A stretch of DNA of 64,000 bases. Source: Nitrospirota bacterium. Lineage in GTDB: Bacteria; Nitrospirota; Thermodesulfovibrionia; Thermodesulfovibrionales; JdFR-85. Position numbers and translations under genes: made by a program. Where the stretch lies: assembly GCA_035873375.1 (NCBI GenBank), contig JAYWMQ010000041.1:1-64000 (forward strand), read 5' to 3'. Shown piece after piece: positions 1 to 8,079 of this stretch (position 1 is the stretch's first letter; every line of letters begins with the position of its first letter). The notes beneath the pieces were generated by a model. The model searched no databases, was not told the DNA's origin, and worked only from the letters and a program-made list of their open reading frames with translations.

Positions 1-2
1 TT

Positions 3-339
3 CTGGGACGTTCAGGTATGGAGAACGGGCTGGTAACGGTCTTTTGTCCCGGCTCGACCGGGGCTGTTACAACTATAGAATACGAATCCGGTGTGCTCAT
101 GGACCTGCGGGATGCCATCGAGAGGATTGTTCCATCCGGCCCTGACCTACGAGCATGACAGGCGCTGGGGTGACGGCAACGGCTTCTCACACGTAAGGGC
201 TGCACTCATGAAACCGTCGCTCACCATTCCCCTCATCAAGGGAAGCCTTACCCTGGGAACATGGCAACAGATAGTCTTTATTGATTTTGATAACAGGGGA
301 AGGAAGAGGGATATAATTGTACATGTTACAGGGGAGTAG
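3..339 (+). pseudogene. yjbQ: YjbQ/UPF0047 family protein, 5'-truncated by the window edge and frameshifted
   Basis: Two overlapping reading frames together give the C-terminal part of a YjbQ (UPF0047) protein. Positions 3 to about 150 read [15 protein letters not shown] in one frame. From about 147 to the stop at 337-339 another frame gives [20 protein letters not shown] and then the family's GTWQQIVFIDFD motif. The switch is explained by one extra base near 145-152, in the run CCTGACCTACGAG. Either the gene is a pseudogene or the assembly has a one-base error. The family is linked to thiamin phosphate synthase-like activity, but its cellular role is poorly defined. Confidence 0.75.
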
Positions 340-464
340 TTATGATAGAGGGGCAACTGAAACTGCCTTTCAGACAGGATTAACAGGATTAAGGAAGGAT
401 AGGTTTGAAAATTTTCTCCTGAATCAAGTTATCAACTGGGCAACGACATTTTTAAAACAATTTC

Positions 465-493
465 TTGACAGCTCCCATTTTATGTGCTACCTT
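465..493 (+). promoter_or_regulatory. possible sigma70 promoter for the hydrogenase operon
   Basis: TTGACA at 465-470 is followed after 17 bp by an extended -10 (TGC then TACCTT at 488-493). It lies about 50 bp before the hydrogenase small-subunit start, which has AAGGAGAA just upstream. The -10 is weak, so this is only a candidate. The rest of 340-546 holds no gene; a fragment like the common 'aggattaacaggatt' dispersed sequence lies at about 370-395. Confidence 0.35.
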
Positions 494-546
494 ATAAACT
501 GATACACCAGTGTTTAAACCTTTAACCAAAAAAGGAGAACGTATTT

Positions 547-1641
547 ATGGGGATAGTGTCAAAAAGAGACGGCTCATCTGAGGATACGATTTATGAGGCC
601 CTGAAGAAAAAGGGGGTTTCGCGAAGGGATTTTATGAAATTCTGTACCCTGATGACAGCCACGCTTGCACTGCCTGTTACATTTGTCTCCCAGATAGCCG
701 AAGCCCTTGAGCAGAAAAAGAAACCATATATGCTGTGGCTTGAGTTTCAGGACTGTGCAGGTGACACAGAGGCCCTGCTGAGGGCAAGCAAGCCAACGGT
801 TGCTGAAATCCTCCTGGATATACTCGCTGTGGAGTATCATGAGACAATCATGGCCGCTGCAGGATTTCAGGCAGAGAAATCCCTGATGGATGTTGTCAGA
901 GAGCAGAAGGGCAAGTATATCGCAGTGGTAGAAGGCTCTATTCCCTTAAAGGATGGTGGTGTTTATTGCTGCATCGGTGGTAAGGCAGCAAGTGATATAG
1001 TCAAAGAGGTCTGTACTGATGCTATGGCCACAATAGCCGTGGGAACATGTGCAACCTACGGTGGCCTACCTGCGGCAAATCCTAACCCTACGGGGGCAGT
1101 AAGTGTAACAAAGGCTGTTCCGGGCATACCTGTATTAAACCTTCCCGGTTGCCCTGCAAACGCAGAAAACATAACTGCAACAATAGTGCACTTCCTTACA
1201 TTCGGCTCCCTGCCGCCCCTTGACAGCATTGGCAGACCCCTGTTTGCCTACGGCAAGAGGATTCACGACAACTGTGAACGAAGGGCCTCATTTGATGCCG
1301 GACAGCTTGTAAGGCAGTGGGGAGATGAAGGACACAGGAAAGGGTGGTGCCTCTACGAGATGGGATGTAAGGGGCCCGAGTCGTTCCAGAACTGTCCCAT
1401 AGTAAAATACAACGAAGGTACAAGCTGGCCTGTGCAGGCAGGACACGGCTGTATAGGTTGTGCTGAACCGGCCTTCTGGGACAAGATGACCCCGTTCTAC
1501 AGGCGGCTCCCTCCGCCGCCGGGATTCGGAGTGGAGTCCACGGCAGACAAGGTCGGCGCAGGACTTGCCGCTGCAACAGGTGTAGCGCTTGTGGCACACG
1601 GGATTGGACGAATGCTGTCAGGAAGAAAAAAAGACGATTGA
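547..1641 (+). CDS. hyaA: [NiFe] hydrogenase small subunit, Tat-exported, membrane-anchored
   Basis: Carries electrons from the Ni-Fe site to the membrane cytochrome through three Fe-S clusters. The N-terminus holds a twin-arginine signal (SRRDFMKFC, about residues 25-33) followed by a hydrophobic stretch. The body has EYHETIMAAAGFQAE, GTCATYGG and NLPGCPANAENITA. The C-terminal part has the distal and medial cluster cysteines (WCLYEMGCKGPESFQNCP and GHGCIGCAEPAFWD). A hydrophobic C-terminal segment ending in SGRKKDD looks like the group 1 anchor. The proximal-cluster motif is odd: group 1 enzymes normally have CxxC near the start of the mature protein, but here it reads DCAGDTEALLR (CxxD, codons at 752-763), so one ligand cysteine is an aspartate. 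It is followed by the large subunit, cytochrome b, protease and hypC on the same strand. Confidence 0.95.
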   Translation: MGIVSKRDGSSEDTIYEALKKKGVSRRDFMKFCTLMTATLALPVTFVSQIAEALEQKKKPYMLWLEFQDCAGDTEALLRASKPTVAEILLDILAVEYHETIMAAAGFQAEKSLMDVVREQKGKYIAVVEGSIPLKDGGVYCCIGGKAASDIVKEVCTDAMATIAVGTCATYGGLPAANPNPTGAVSVTKAVPGIPVLNLPGCPANAENITATIVHFLTFGSLPPLDSIGRPLFAYGKRIHDNCERRASFDAGQLVRQWGDEGHRKGWCLYEMGCKGPESFQNCPIVKYNEGTSWPVQAGHGCIGCAEPAFWDKMTPFYRRLPPPPGFGVESTADKVGAGLAAATGVALVAHGIGRMLSGRKKDD

Positions 1642-1734
1642 CAATTTATCATTTATGATCTGACATTTATCATTGAATATCGAGTATTGAAAAAAATCAA
1701 AAACAGTCAATAATACCTGGGAGGTGTAGAATAA

Positions 1735-3444
1735 ATGGCCAAGATAGTTGTTGACCCGATTACACGGATCGAAGGGCATCTGAGGATTGAAGCAAAGGTG
1801 GAAAACGGCAGGGTTGTTGATGCCTGGTCCTCAAGCACCATGTTTCGCGGTATAGAGATTATCCTCAAGGACCGTGACCCGAGGGATGCCTGGGCCTTCA
1901 CCCAGAGGATATGAGGCGTCTGAACAACGGTTCACGCAACCGCCTCGGTGAGAGCGGTCGAAAATGCCCTGGATATAACCATACCTGATAATGCAAGGAT
2001 TATCAGGAACCTGATTACCGGTATACAGTACGTACAGGACCATGTAATCCACTTCTATCACCTCCATGCCCTTGACTGGGTTGATATTGTAAGTGCCCTC
2101 AGCGCTGACCCTGCAAAGACCGCATCCCTTGCCCAGTCCTTATCTGACTGGCCGGAATCTTCTGTAACCTATTTTAAAGGGATGCAGGAAAAGCTGAAGG
2201 CCTTTGTTGAGCGTGGCCAACTCGGTCCGTTCTCAAATGCCTATTGGGGTCATCCGGCCTACAAACTGCCTCCGGAGGCAAACCTGATGGCAGTTGCCCA
2301 TTATCTTGAGGCACTTGACTGGCAGAGAGAGGTTATAAAGATTCAGGCCCTGCTTGGGGCAAAGAATCCTCATGCCCAGACATACCTTGTGGGCGGGATG
2401 TCCATCCCCGTTGACCCCAACAGTCAGAATGCCCTTAATGCAGGCAGTATTGCCTTTATCTCAGGTCTTGCAAAGAAGGCCCATGAGTTTGTGGAAAAGG
2501 TCTACATTCCTGATCTCCTCGCTGTTGCCTCCTTTTATAAGGAATGGGCAGCATATGGCGAGGGAGTAGGCAACTTCCTTGTCTACGGAGAATTCCCCAG
2601 AGACAACATCAGCAACACCGATAACCTCTGGCTGCCACGGGGCATTATACTCAATAAGGACCTTGGCACAGTACATCCTGTTGACCACAACAAGATCACC
2701 GAATATGTCACCCACTCGTGGTATGAATACCCTGACGGCGATAACAGTGCAAGACATCCATGGGATGGTGTAACGGATTACAAGTATACAGGCCCAAAAC
2801 CGCCGTATAAATTCCTTGATACCGACAATAAATACAGTTGGCTCAAGGCACCAAGGTATGACGACAAGCCCATGGAGGTCGGCCCCCTGGCCAGGATGCT
2901 CGTGGCCTATGCAAGCGGACACAAGAGGGTTCAGGAGGTGGTAAACCATGTCCTCAAGACCCTTGGAGTAGGTCCGGAGGCATTGTTTTCAACCCTTGGA
3001 AGGGTTGCCGCACGCGGGGTCGAGACACTTGTAACAGCAGAGATGCTCCCGGTCTGGCTTGATGAGCTTACAGCCAACATGAAGAAAGGCGACTTCAGAA
3101 TCCATAATGGCGAGAAATGGGACCCTGACACATGGCCAAAAGAGGCCCGGGGCTATGGCTGGCAGGAAGCACCAAGGGGTGCACTCGGTCACTGGTTAAA
3201 GATAAAGGATGGAAAGATAGCCAATTATCAGTGTGTGGTCCCCAGCACATGGAACGGCTCTCCGAGGGATGCAAAGGGACAGCGCGGACCCTATGAAGCT
3301 GCCCTGATAGGCACCCCCGTAGCCAACCCTGAGCAGCCTTTGGAGATACTCAGGACAGTCCATTCCTTTGACCCATGCATGGCCTGTGCCGTTCATGTTG
3401 TTGACCCTGACGGCAGAGAGGTCACGAGGATAAAGGTCGTATGA
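1735..3444 (+). CDS. hyaB: [NiFe] hydrogenase large subunit with two in-frame UGA (selenocysteine) codons at the Ni-binding motif
   Basis: Catalytic subunit of a group 1 membrane-bound hydrogenase. The true start is ATG at 1735 ([15 protein letters not shown]), after GGGAGGTG. A plain ORF call would begin only at 1948. Codons 60 (1912-1914) and 63 (1921-1923) are both TGA. They fall exactly where the L1 motif RxCGxCxxxH needs its two Ni ligands: [19 protein letters not shown]. The second ligand pair near the C-terminus is ordinary cysteine (DPCMACAVH). It is followed by a 15-residue tail starting VVDPDG, the piece expected to be removed by the HyaD-type protease. Characterised [NiFeSe] enzymes have one Sec, in the C-terminal motif, so this layout differs. 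Other genes here end normally with TGA (rubrerythrin, cas7), which argues against a changed genetic code. A SECIS-like hairpin lies at 1939-1958. Length with both UGAs read through is 569 residues, normal for the family. Confidence 0.93.
1939..1958 (+). promoter_or_regulatory. predicted bacterial SECIS hairpin inside the hydrogenase large-subunit gene
   Basis: ACCGC (1939-1943) pairs with GCGGT (1954-1958), and CTC (1944-1946) pairs with GAG (1950-1952). A1953 is bulged and the apical loop is GGT (1947-1949). The loop starts 32 nt after the first UGA and 23 nt after the second. Both distances lie in the 16-37 nt window commonly used for bacterial SECIS elements, and the loop begins with G as the model requires. 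SelB binding is inferred. Confidence 0.65.
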
Positions 3445-3456
3445 TGAGAAAAGATA

Positions 3457-3540
3457 TCTCGCAAAGGCGCAAGGGCGCAAAGGAAAGAAAAAGCTCTAAT
3501 AGTTCAAAGAAAACTTTGCGAACCTTGCGCCTTTGCGAGA
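3457..3540. repeat. perfect 18-bp inverted repeat between hydrogenase genes
   Basis: The arm at 3457-3474 (TCTCGCAAAGGCGCAAGG) is the exact reverse complement of 3523-3540, with a 48-nt spacer. It lies between the large-subunit stop (3444) and the cytochrome b start (3562). It resembles the dispersed 'cgcaaaggcgcaagg' elements seen in many genomes. As RNA it could form a long hairpin that lowers or protects distal operon expression. Confidence 0.8.
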
Positions 3541-3561
3541 AAATAAAGTCAGGAGACAGTT

Positions 3562-4227
3562 ATGCAACAAGCTGAAAGGATAAGAGTTTATGCATGGGAG
3601 TTTCCGGTCAGACTCACACACTGGATAAATGCGCTCTGCATAGTCGCCCTTTCCATCACCGGATTCTATATCGGCAATCCCTTCATGTATGCCGTATCTT
3701 CAAAAGAGTATATCATGGGCTGGATGAGATTTATTCATTTTGTAACAGCCTATACATTAATGATGAGTATTATTATAAGGATATACTGGGCCTTTGCAGG
3801 AAACAGGTATGCAAACTGGAGGGTCTGGCTGCCGCTGACAGGCAAACAGTGGAGAGAGATCGGGGCAGCCCTGAAGTTTTATTTATTCCTAAGTAAAAAA
3901 TCACCCAAAGCAGTCGGCCATACAGCCCTTGCAGGAGTAGTCTATCTCTTTCTGTTCGGTCTCTTTATCTTTCAGATAGTCTCCGGATTTGCCCTCTACT
4001 CAGTTAACCATCAGGGCGCTTTATGGACAATCCTCGGTGGCTGGCTTACAGGGATAATGCATCTTCAGACAATAAGGCTCTACCACCACCTCGTCATGTA
4101 CGTAATTGCCGTCTTTATCATTGCACATGTATACATTGCCTGGTATCTTGACCTCAGTGAACGCAACGGCCTGGTGGGCTCCATCTTCAGCGGGGACAAG
4201 TTTGTTTCAGGGAAAGAATGGGAGTAG
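3562..4227 (+). CDS. hyaC: [NiFe] hydrogenase b-type cytochrome subunit
   Basis: A 221-residue integral membrane diheme cytochrome b of the HyaC/HoxZ family, which passes electrons from the small subunit to the quinone pool. It has four predicted membrane segments. Histidines near or within them fit heme ligands: LTHWINALCIVALSITGFYIG, RFIHFVTAY, and RLYHHLVMYVIAVFIIAHVYIAW. The Arg/His-rich start (YAWEFPVRLTHW) is typical of the family. Its 3' end overlaps the maturation protease gene by 10 nt, so the two are probably translationally coupled. Confidence 0.93.
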   Translation: MQQAERIRVYAWEFPVRLTHWINALCIVALSITGFYIGNPFMYAVSSKEYIMGWMRFIHFVTAYTLMMSIIIRIYWAFAGNRYANWRVWLPLTGKQWREIGAALKFYLFLSKKSPKAVGHTALAGVVYLFLFGLFIFQIVSGFALYSVNHQGALWTILGGWLTGIMHLQTIRLYHHLVMYVIAVFIIAHVYIAWYLDLSERNGLVGSIFSGDKFVSGKEWE

Positions 4228-4694
4228 AGACTGCTGTAGTCGGTATCGGAAACATACTCCTCAGTGACGATGGAGTGGGGGTTTTCGTACTTAACGAATT
4301 AAAGAGAAGAAGTGAGCTTCCCGGCAATGTTGAGTTGATCGACGGCGGGACAATGGGACTCGACCTCCTGCCCTTTATTGAAGGAAAAGAGCGGGTTATC
4401 TTCATAGATGCCGTAGACTTCAAGGCAGAACCAGGCACTGTCGGAGAGCTCAACAACAATGAGATACCCCATTACTTTTCATCAAAACTATCTGTTCACC
4501 AGATAGCCCTTCCTGATATGATAGCTGCAGGACAGTTGCTGGGAATAATGCCCGAGGAGATGTGCCTGATAGGAATACAACCCCGCACCATTGAAACAGG
4601 TTACGGCCTCAGTCCTGAAATAGAGAGGCAGGTTGACACTTTAATTGAAAAGGTCATAAACAAGCTCTCCGGGTGGGGAACTGTTTTGAATTGA
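4218..4694 (+). CDS. hyaD: hydrogenase maturation endopeptidase
   Basis: A 158-residue protein of the HyaD/HoxM/HybD peptidase family (M52), which clips the C-terminal tail of the large subunit after Ni is inserted. It starts with GIGNILLSDDGVGV, where the acidic Glu/Asp that binds Ni is expected. It continues with IDGGTMGLDLLPFIEG and FIDAVDF, and has a conserved His in SVHQIALPDM. Overlap with the upstream cytochrome gene places it in the operon. Its substrate is presumably the neighbouring UxxU large subunit, which keeps the usual DPCMACAVH cleavage context. Confidence 0.93.
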   Translation: MGVETAVVGIGNILLSDDGVGVFVLNELKRRSELPGNVELIDGGTMGLDLLPFIEGKERVIFIDAVDFKAEPGTVGELNNNEIPHYFSSKLSVHQIALPDMIAAGQLLGIMPEEMCLIGIQPRTIETGYGLSPEIERQVDTLIEKVINKLSGWGTVLN

Positions 4695-4792
4695 CGATTG
4701 ACAATTGACGATATCTTGAAATTATTTATTGATCTTAATCCGAGAAATCTGCGTAATCTGCGGATATGACTTTCTGATACAGGAGACCCCAC

Positions 4793-5026
4793 ATGTGCCT
4801 TGCAGTTCCATCAAAAATAATCAGGATCAACGACCTCATGGCCACAATTGATGTCATGGGTGCAAGGCGCGAGATAAGCCTTATGATATTGCCTGAAGAG
4901 GTGAAGATAGGAGACTATGTCCTGGTCCATGCGGGATTTGCAATCCAGAAGGTTCAGGAAGATGTGGCCCTTGATTCACTGGGCCTCATCAACGAGATAG
5001 TCTGGCAGATGGAAGAGGAGCGCTAA
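4793..5026 (+). CDS. hypC: hydrogenase assembly chaperone HypC/HupF
   Basis: A 77-residue protein with the diagnostic N-terminus MCLAVPSKI; Cys2 is the residue that carries the Fe(CN)2CO precursor with HypD. The rest follows the family: VMGARREISLMILPEEVKIGDYVLVHAGFAI, a small beta-barrel. It starts 98 nt after the protease gene; that gap holds dispersed-repeat sequence ('attgacaattgacga', 'aatctgcgtaatctgcgg'). Its stop codon overlaps that of the convergent peptidase gene. The other hyp genes are not in the window. Confidence 0.95.
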   Translation: MCLAVPSKIIRINDLMATIDVMGARREISLMILPEEVKIGDYVLVHAGFAIQKVQEDVALDSLGLINEIVWQMEEER

Positions 5027-5865
5027 AATCCCTCTACAGTATGAATCAGGGCCTCTGCCACCTGGGCCATAAAATCCGGTGAAAGTGTTTCAGTGGTATC
5101 AGACGGTGTATGGTAGTTGGGATTGCGGAACATTGCGGTATCCGTTATCATAACGGCCGGATATCCGGCATCCCAGAAGGGTGCATGGTCACTGAACCGG
5201 GTCTCGGGAAGCAGAAAACCCCTTGCAGGCGCCCTGTAGGTTACGACCTTGAGTTCAGGTACATACCGTTCGGCTGACTCCTTAAATCCCTTCATAATCC
5301 TGTCGGCTTTCTTATTCCCCACAACAGCAATAAAGTCACCCACATGCGGTGCCCTGACAAGGGGCGGCAGCAACTGACTTTCAGGTTCATGGCTGATATA
5401 TCCAACTGATTCGAGGATCAGGACAGCCCTGTAAATCTGCCCCATGGACTTCATCCTGTTCACAAAGTGTTTACTTCCTATAAGGAAATGAATGGTATGC
5501 GGCTGTGGTTCTTCAAGGGTAAAGGCCACAAACTTCAGACCCCTCCGCGGTCCCAGACTCCTTGCAGCCTCAAGCATGACAGCCACGCCGGATGCGTTGT
5601 CATCTGCTCCGGGACTATCCACCACTGCATCATAGTGGGCTCCTGTCAGCACCCACTCCTCTTTGCTCTCCATGCCAAAGGGTGTTGCTATGATATTGCG
5701 GTATGACTTTCCATTAAAAACAAGCTCATCCCGCTGGACCGTAAAGCCGGCTGATACGAACTCTCTCTCGATATATGACGCCCTCTCTTGAAGGACATCA
5801 TAATGATAGCAACCATCCCTCAAGCCCTCCAGTGCCCTGATTGTCTCAAGAATCCTGTTCTTCAT
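5023..5865 (-). CDS. M28 family zinc aminopeptidase
   Basis: A 280-residue M28 metallopeptidase. The two-zinc ligand set can be read in order: GAHYDAV (His), PGADDNASGVAVMLE (bridging Asp), TLEEPQ (catalytic Glu then a ligand acid), LESVGY (Glu/Asp region) and PNYHTPSDT (final His). No clear signal peptide is seen at the N-terminus, so it is probably cytoplasmic or secreted by another route. It converges with hypC, sharing 4 nt at the stops. The family covers aminopeptidases and related amidohydrolases; the substrate cannot be told from sequence. Confidence 0.88.
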   Translation of the reverse strand: MKNRILETIRALEGLRDGCYHYDVLQERASYIEREFVSAGFTVQRDELVFNGKSYRNIIATPFGMESKEEWVLTGAHYDAVVDSPGADDNASGVAVMLEAARSLGPRRGLKFVAFTLEEPQPHTIHFLIGSKHFVNRMKSMGQIYRAVLILESVGYISHEPESQLLPPLVRAPHVGDFIAVVGNKKADRIMKGFKESAERYVPELKVVTYRAPARGFLLPETRFSDHAPFWDAGYPAVMITDTAMFRNPNYHTPSDTTETLSPDFMAQVAEALIHTVEGF

Positions 5866-5972
5866 TCACTCTCTCACAATTGCCATGACAATCTCTATCA
5901 CCCGGCAAGCTCCAGGAGTTCCAGCATAGCCGAACTGCCTGCTGATGGAAAGCATACTCCCGTCTAAAAAAG

Positions 5973-6010
5973 AAAAAGGGCTGGAAAGGTAAACCCTGCC
6001 AGCCCTTTTT
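5973..6010 (-). terminator. Rho-independent terminator after the FKBP gene (bidirectional in form)
   Basis: AAAAAGGGCTGG (5973-5984) pairs with CCAGCCCTTTTT (5999-6010) around a 14-nt loop. It lies 18 nt past the FKBP stop on the minus strand, where the transcript continues into a T-rich run. The structure would also work on the plus strand. Confidence 0.85.
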
Positions 6011-6027
6011 ACACGATACCGTGTTTT

Positions 6028-6456
6028 CTAAACTATCTCCACAAGTTTGATCTCAAAGATAAGATCTTTCCCGGCAAGTGGGTGATTAGCATCAAGGGTA
6101 ATGGAGTTCTCGTCTATCTCGGTGATGGTGACATTGGTAACTGTTCCCTCAGGTGTGCGTATCTGAAGTTCCATGCCTACATCAGGCTCGATATTGGGTG
6201 GCACCTGTGACCTTTCAACAGCAACCAGCAGTTCATCCCTGTATGGACCATAGGCCTGATCCGTTGGGATATTAACGGTCTTTGTATCACCGACATCCAT
6301 CCCGACAACAGCATCTTCAAAACCGGGAATTACCATCCCCTGCCCCAGGGTAAGCTCAAAAGGTTCCCTCTCCAGAGAGGAATCAAAGACCGTACCATCG
6401 TCTAAAAAGCCGCTATAGTGAACCCTTACCGTATCTCCTGCCTTTACCTGAACCAT
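6028..6456 (-). CDS. FKBP-type peptidyl-prolyl cis-trans isomerase, SlyD-like
   Basis: A 142-residue FKBP with an inserted IF (insert-in-flap) domain, as in SlyD. FKBP elements: DTVRVHYSGFLDDGTVFDSS, LGQGMVIPGFEDAVVGM, and AYGPYRDELLVAV leading into the IF domain. The C-terminus returns with HPLAGKDLIFEIKLVEI. It lacks the long His-rich, metal-binding tail of E. coli SlyD. Some SlyD homologs assist hydrogenase nickel insertion, and the hydrogenase operon is close by, but without that tail such a role is speculative. Confidence 0.93.
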   Translation of the reverse strand: MVQVKAGDTVRVHYSGFLDDGTVFDSSLEREPFELTLGQGMVIPGFEDAVVGMDVGDTKTVNIPTDQAYGPYRDELLVAVERSQVPPNIEPDVGMELQIRTPEGTVTNVTITEIDENSITLDANHPLAGKDLIFEIKLVEIV

Positions 6457-6646
6457 TCTTTTCTCCTTTCGTGAATCATGCAGTAAATTGATTTATACAC
6501 AATTAATTTAGCGTACCATAAATTAATGTCCCTGTACAACTAAAATATAAACTAAATGATGAGTTTTGCAGGGCATGGTTGTTTTATCTGAAATATTTTA
6601 AGGACGGATATAGTAGAATAGTTTAATACAACAAAAGAGGTGAAGC

Positions 6647-8047
6647 ATGACGGATATAGTATTTTTTATTATCGGCCTCCTCTCGGGCGGAGTGATTGTC
6701 TGGCTCCTCATGAGGGGCAAACTCTCAAAAGAGACAGCCGCTTTACAGTCAGAACATTTCAATGAGCTGGCCGGAATAAGAGAGGGGCTTAAGGCCTCAG
6801 AGGCAAGGATTGAAGAGCTGAGGAGCGGAATACTTGAAAAGGATAGACTAATTGATGAGATCAGGAATGAATTAACTGCAGAGAGGACCCAGAGGGTGGA
6901 GGCCGCAACAAAACTTGAGTCATCGGAGAAAAGCCTCACAGAACAGAAAAACCTGCTTGAGACAATGAAGAAAGAGCTTACCGATACATTCAATGCCCTT
7001 TCCTCGGCAGCGCTGAAGAGCAGCAGCGAAGATTTCCTGAGGCTTGCCACTGAACAACTTGGAAAGGTTGCAGCAGAGACAAAGGGGAAGTTGGGAGAGC
7101 ACCAGGCTTCAATAAACGGACTCGTTAAACCACTGCATGAAGCCCTCAGGAAATATGAAGCGCATATCCACTCCCTTGAGTCCAGCAGGCGGCAGGATTA
7201 CGGCAGCCTGAACCAGCAGATAAAGACACTCATGACCACTCATCAACAACTGCAGCAGGAAACAAGCAAGCTGGTCACTGCATTGAGAAAACCGCAGGTC
7301 AGCGGTTCATGGGGACAGTTGTCCCTCAAAAGGACAGCAGAACTCGCAGGCATGTCCGCCAACTGTGACTTCTTTGAGCAGGAATCCGTAAGCACTGAAA
7401 CCGGCAAGCTGAGGCCTGACATGATCGTAAGACTGCCGAATGAAAGAGAGATTGTGGTTGATGCAAAGGCGCCTGTGGATGCATACCTGAAGGTTATATC
7501 GAGCACTACGGAGGCGGAAAGAGAGACGGCTTTAACAAACTATGTAAGCCAGGTGCGTGCCCACATGAACGCACTCGGTTCAAAGTCCTACTGGGACCAG
7601 TTCAAAAAATCACCAGAGATGGTTGTAATGTTCCTGCCGGGTGAATCCTTCTTCAGCGCGGCCCTCGAACATGACCCGGCACTCATAGAGGACGGCAGCA
7701 TCAAGAAGGTCATCCTTGCAACCCCGACCACATTCATCGCCCTGCTGAAGGCAATAGCCTATGGATGGCAACAGGCGGAACTCACAAAACATGCACAGGA
7801 AATCAGCAAACTCGGCAAGGAGCTCTACGAGAGGTTTGCCGTGGCAATGGAGCATTTCTCAAAGACAGGAACACACCTTGAAAAGGCGGTCGAGAGTTAT
7901 AACTACGGGGTCAGGTCAGTGGAGTCAAGGCTGCTTCACTCTGTCCGGAGGTTCAAGGAACTCGGCATCTCCAGCAGGAAGGAAGTGCCGGTACTCGAAG
8001 AGATCGATGAACGGCCCAGGGGGATTGATATACCTGAATCGGTGTAG
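6647..8047 (+). CDS. rmuC: DNA recombination protein RmuC
   Basis: A 466-residue RmuC family protein. There is one membrane segment at the N-terminus (VFFIIGLLSGGVIVWLLM), a coiled coil over about residues 30-190, and the conserved RmuC core. The core includes SGSWGQLSLKRTAELAGM, RPDMIVRLPNEREIVVDAKAP and MFLPGESFFSAAL. The core is a predicted PD-(D/E)xK nuclease-like fold (IVVDAKAP). The family limits rearrangements at short inverted repeats. It stands alone between convergent or divergent neighbours. Confidence 0.95.
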   Translation: MTDIVFFIIGLLSGGVIVWLLMRGKLSKETAALQSEHFNELAGIREGLKASEARIEELRSGILEKDRLIDEIRNELTAERTQRVEAATKLESSEKSLTEQKNLLETMKKELTDTFNALSSAALKSSSEDFLRLATEQLGKVAAETKGKLGEHQASINGLVKPLHEALRKYEAHIHSLESSRRQDYGSLNQQIKTLMTTHQQLQQETSKLVTALRKPQVSGSWGQLSLKRTAELAGMSANCDFFEQESVSTETGKLRPDMIVRLPNEREIVVDAKAPVDAYLKVISSTTEAERETALTNYVSQVRAHMNALGSKSYWDQFKKSPEMVVMFLPGESFFSAALEHDPALIEDGSIKKVILATPTTFIALLKAIAYGWQQAELTKHAQEISKLGKELYERFAVAMEHFSKTGTHLEKAVESYNYGVRSVESRLLHSVRRFKELGISSRKEVPVLEEIDERPRGIDIPESV

Positions 8048-8079
8048 TAGCCCTTCATACACCTTAAATATTCCACACA

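Noticed and set aside
317-502. Possible small gene before the hydrogenase operon
   Set aside because: No family resemblance, it overlaps a dispersed repeat, and it sits where the promoter is expected.
1912-1923. Pseudogene or genetic-code change (UGA as Trp) as explanation for the stops in the hydrogenase gene
   Set aside because: Other genes in the window end normally at TGA, the rest of the frame is intact, and both stops fall exactly on the two ligand cysteines. Selenocysteine is the simplest reading; an opal-reading tRNA-Cys remains a minor alternative.
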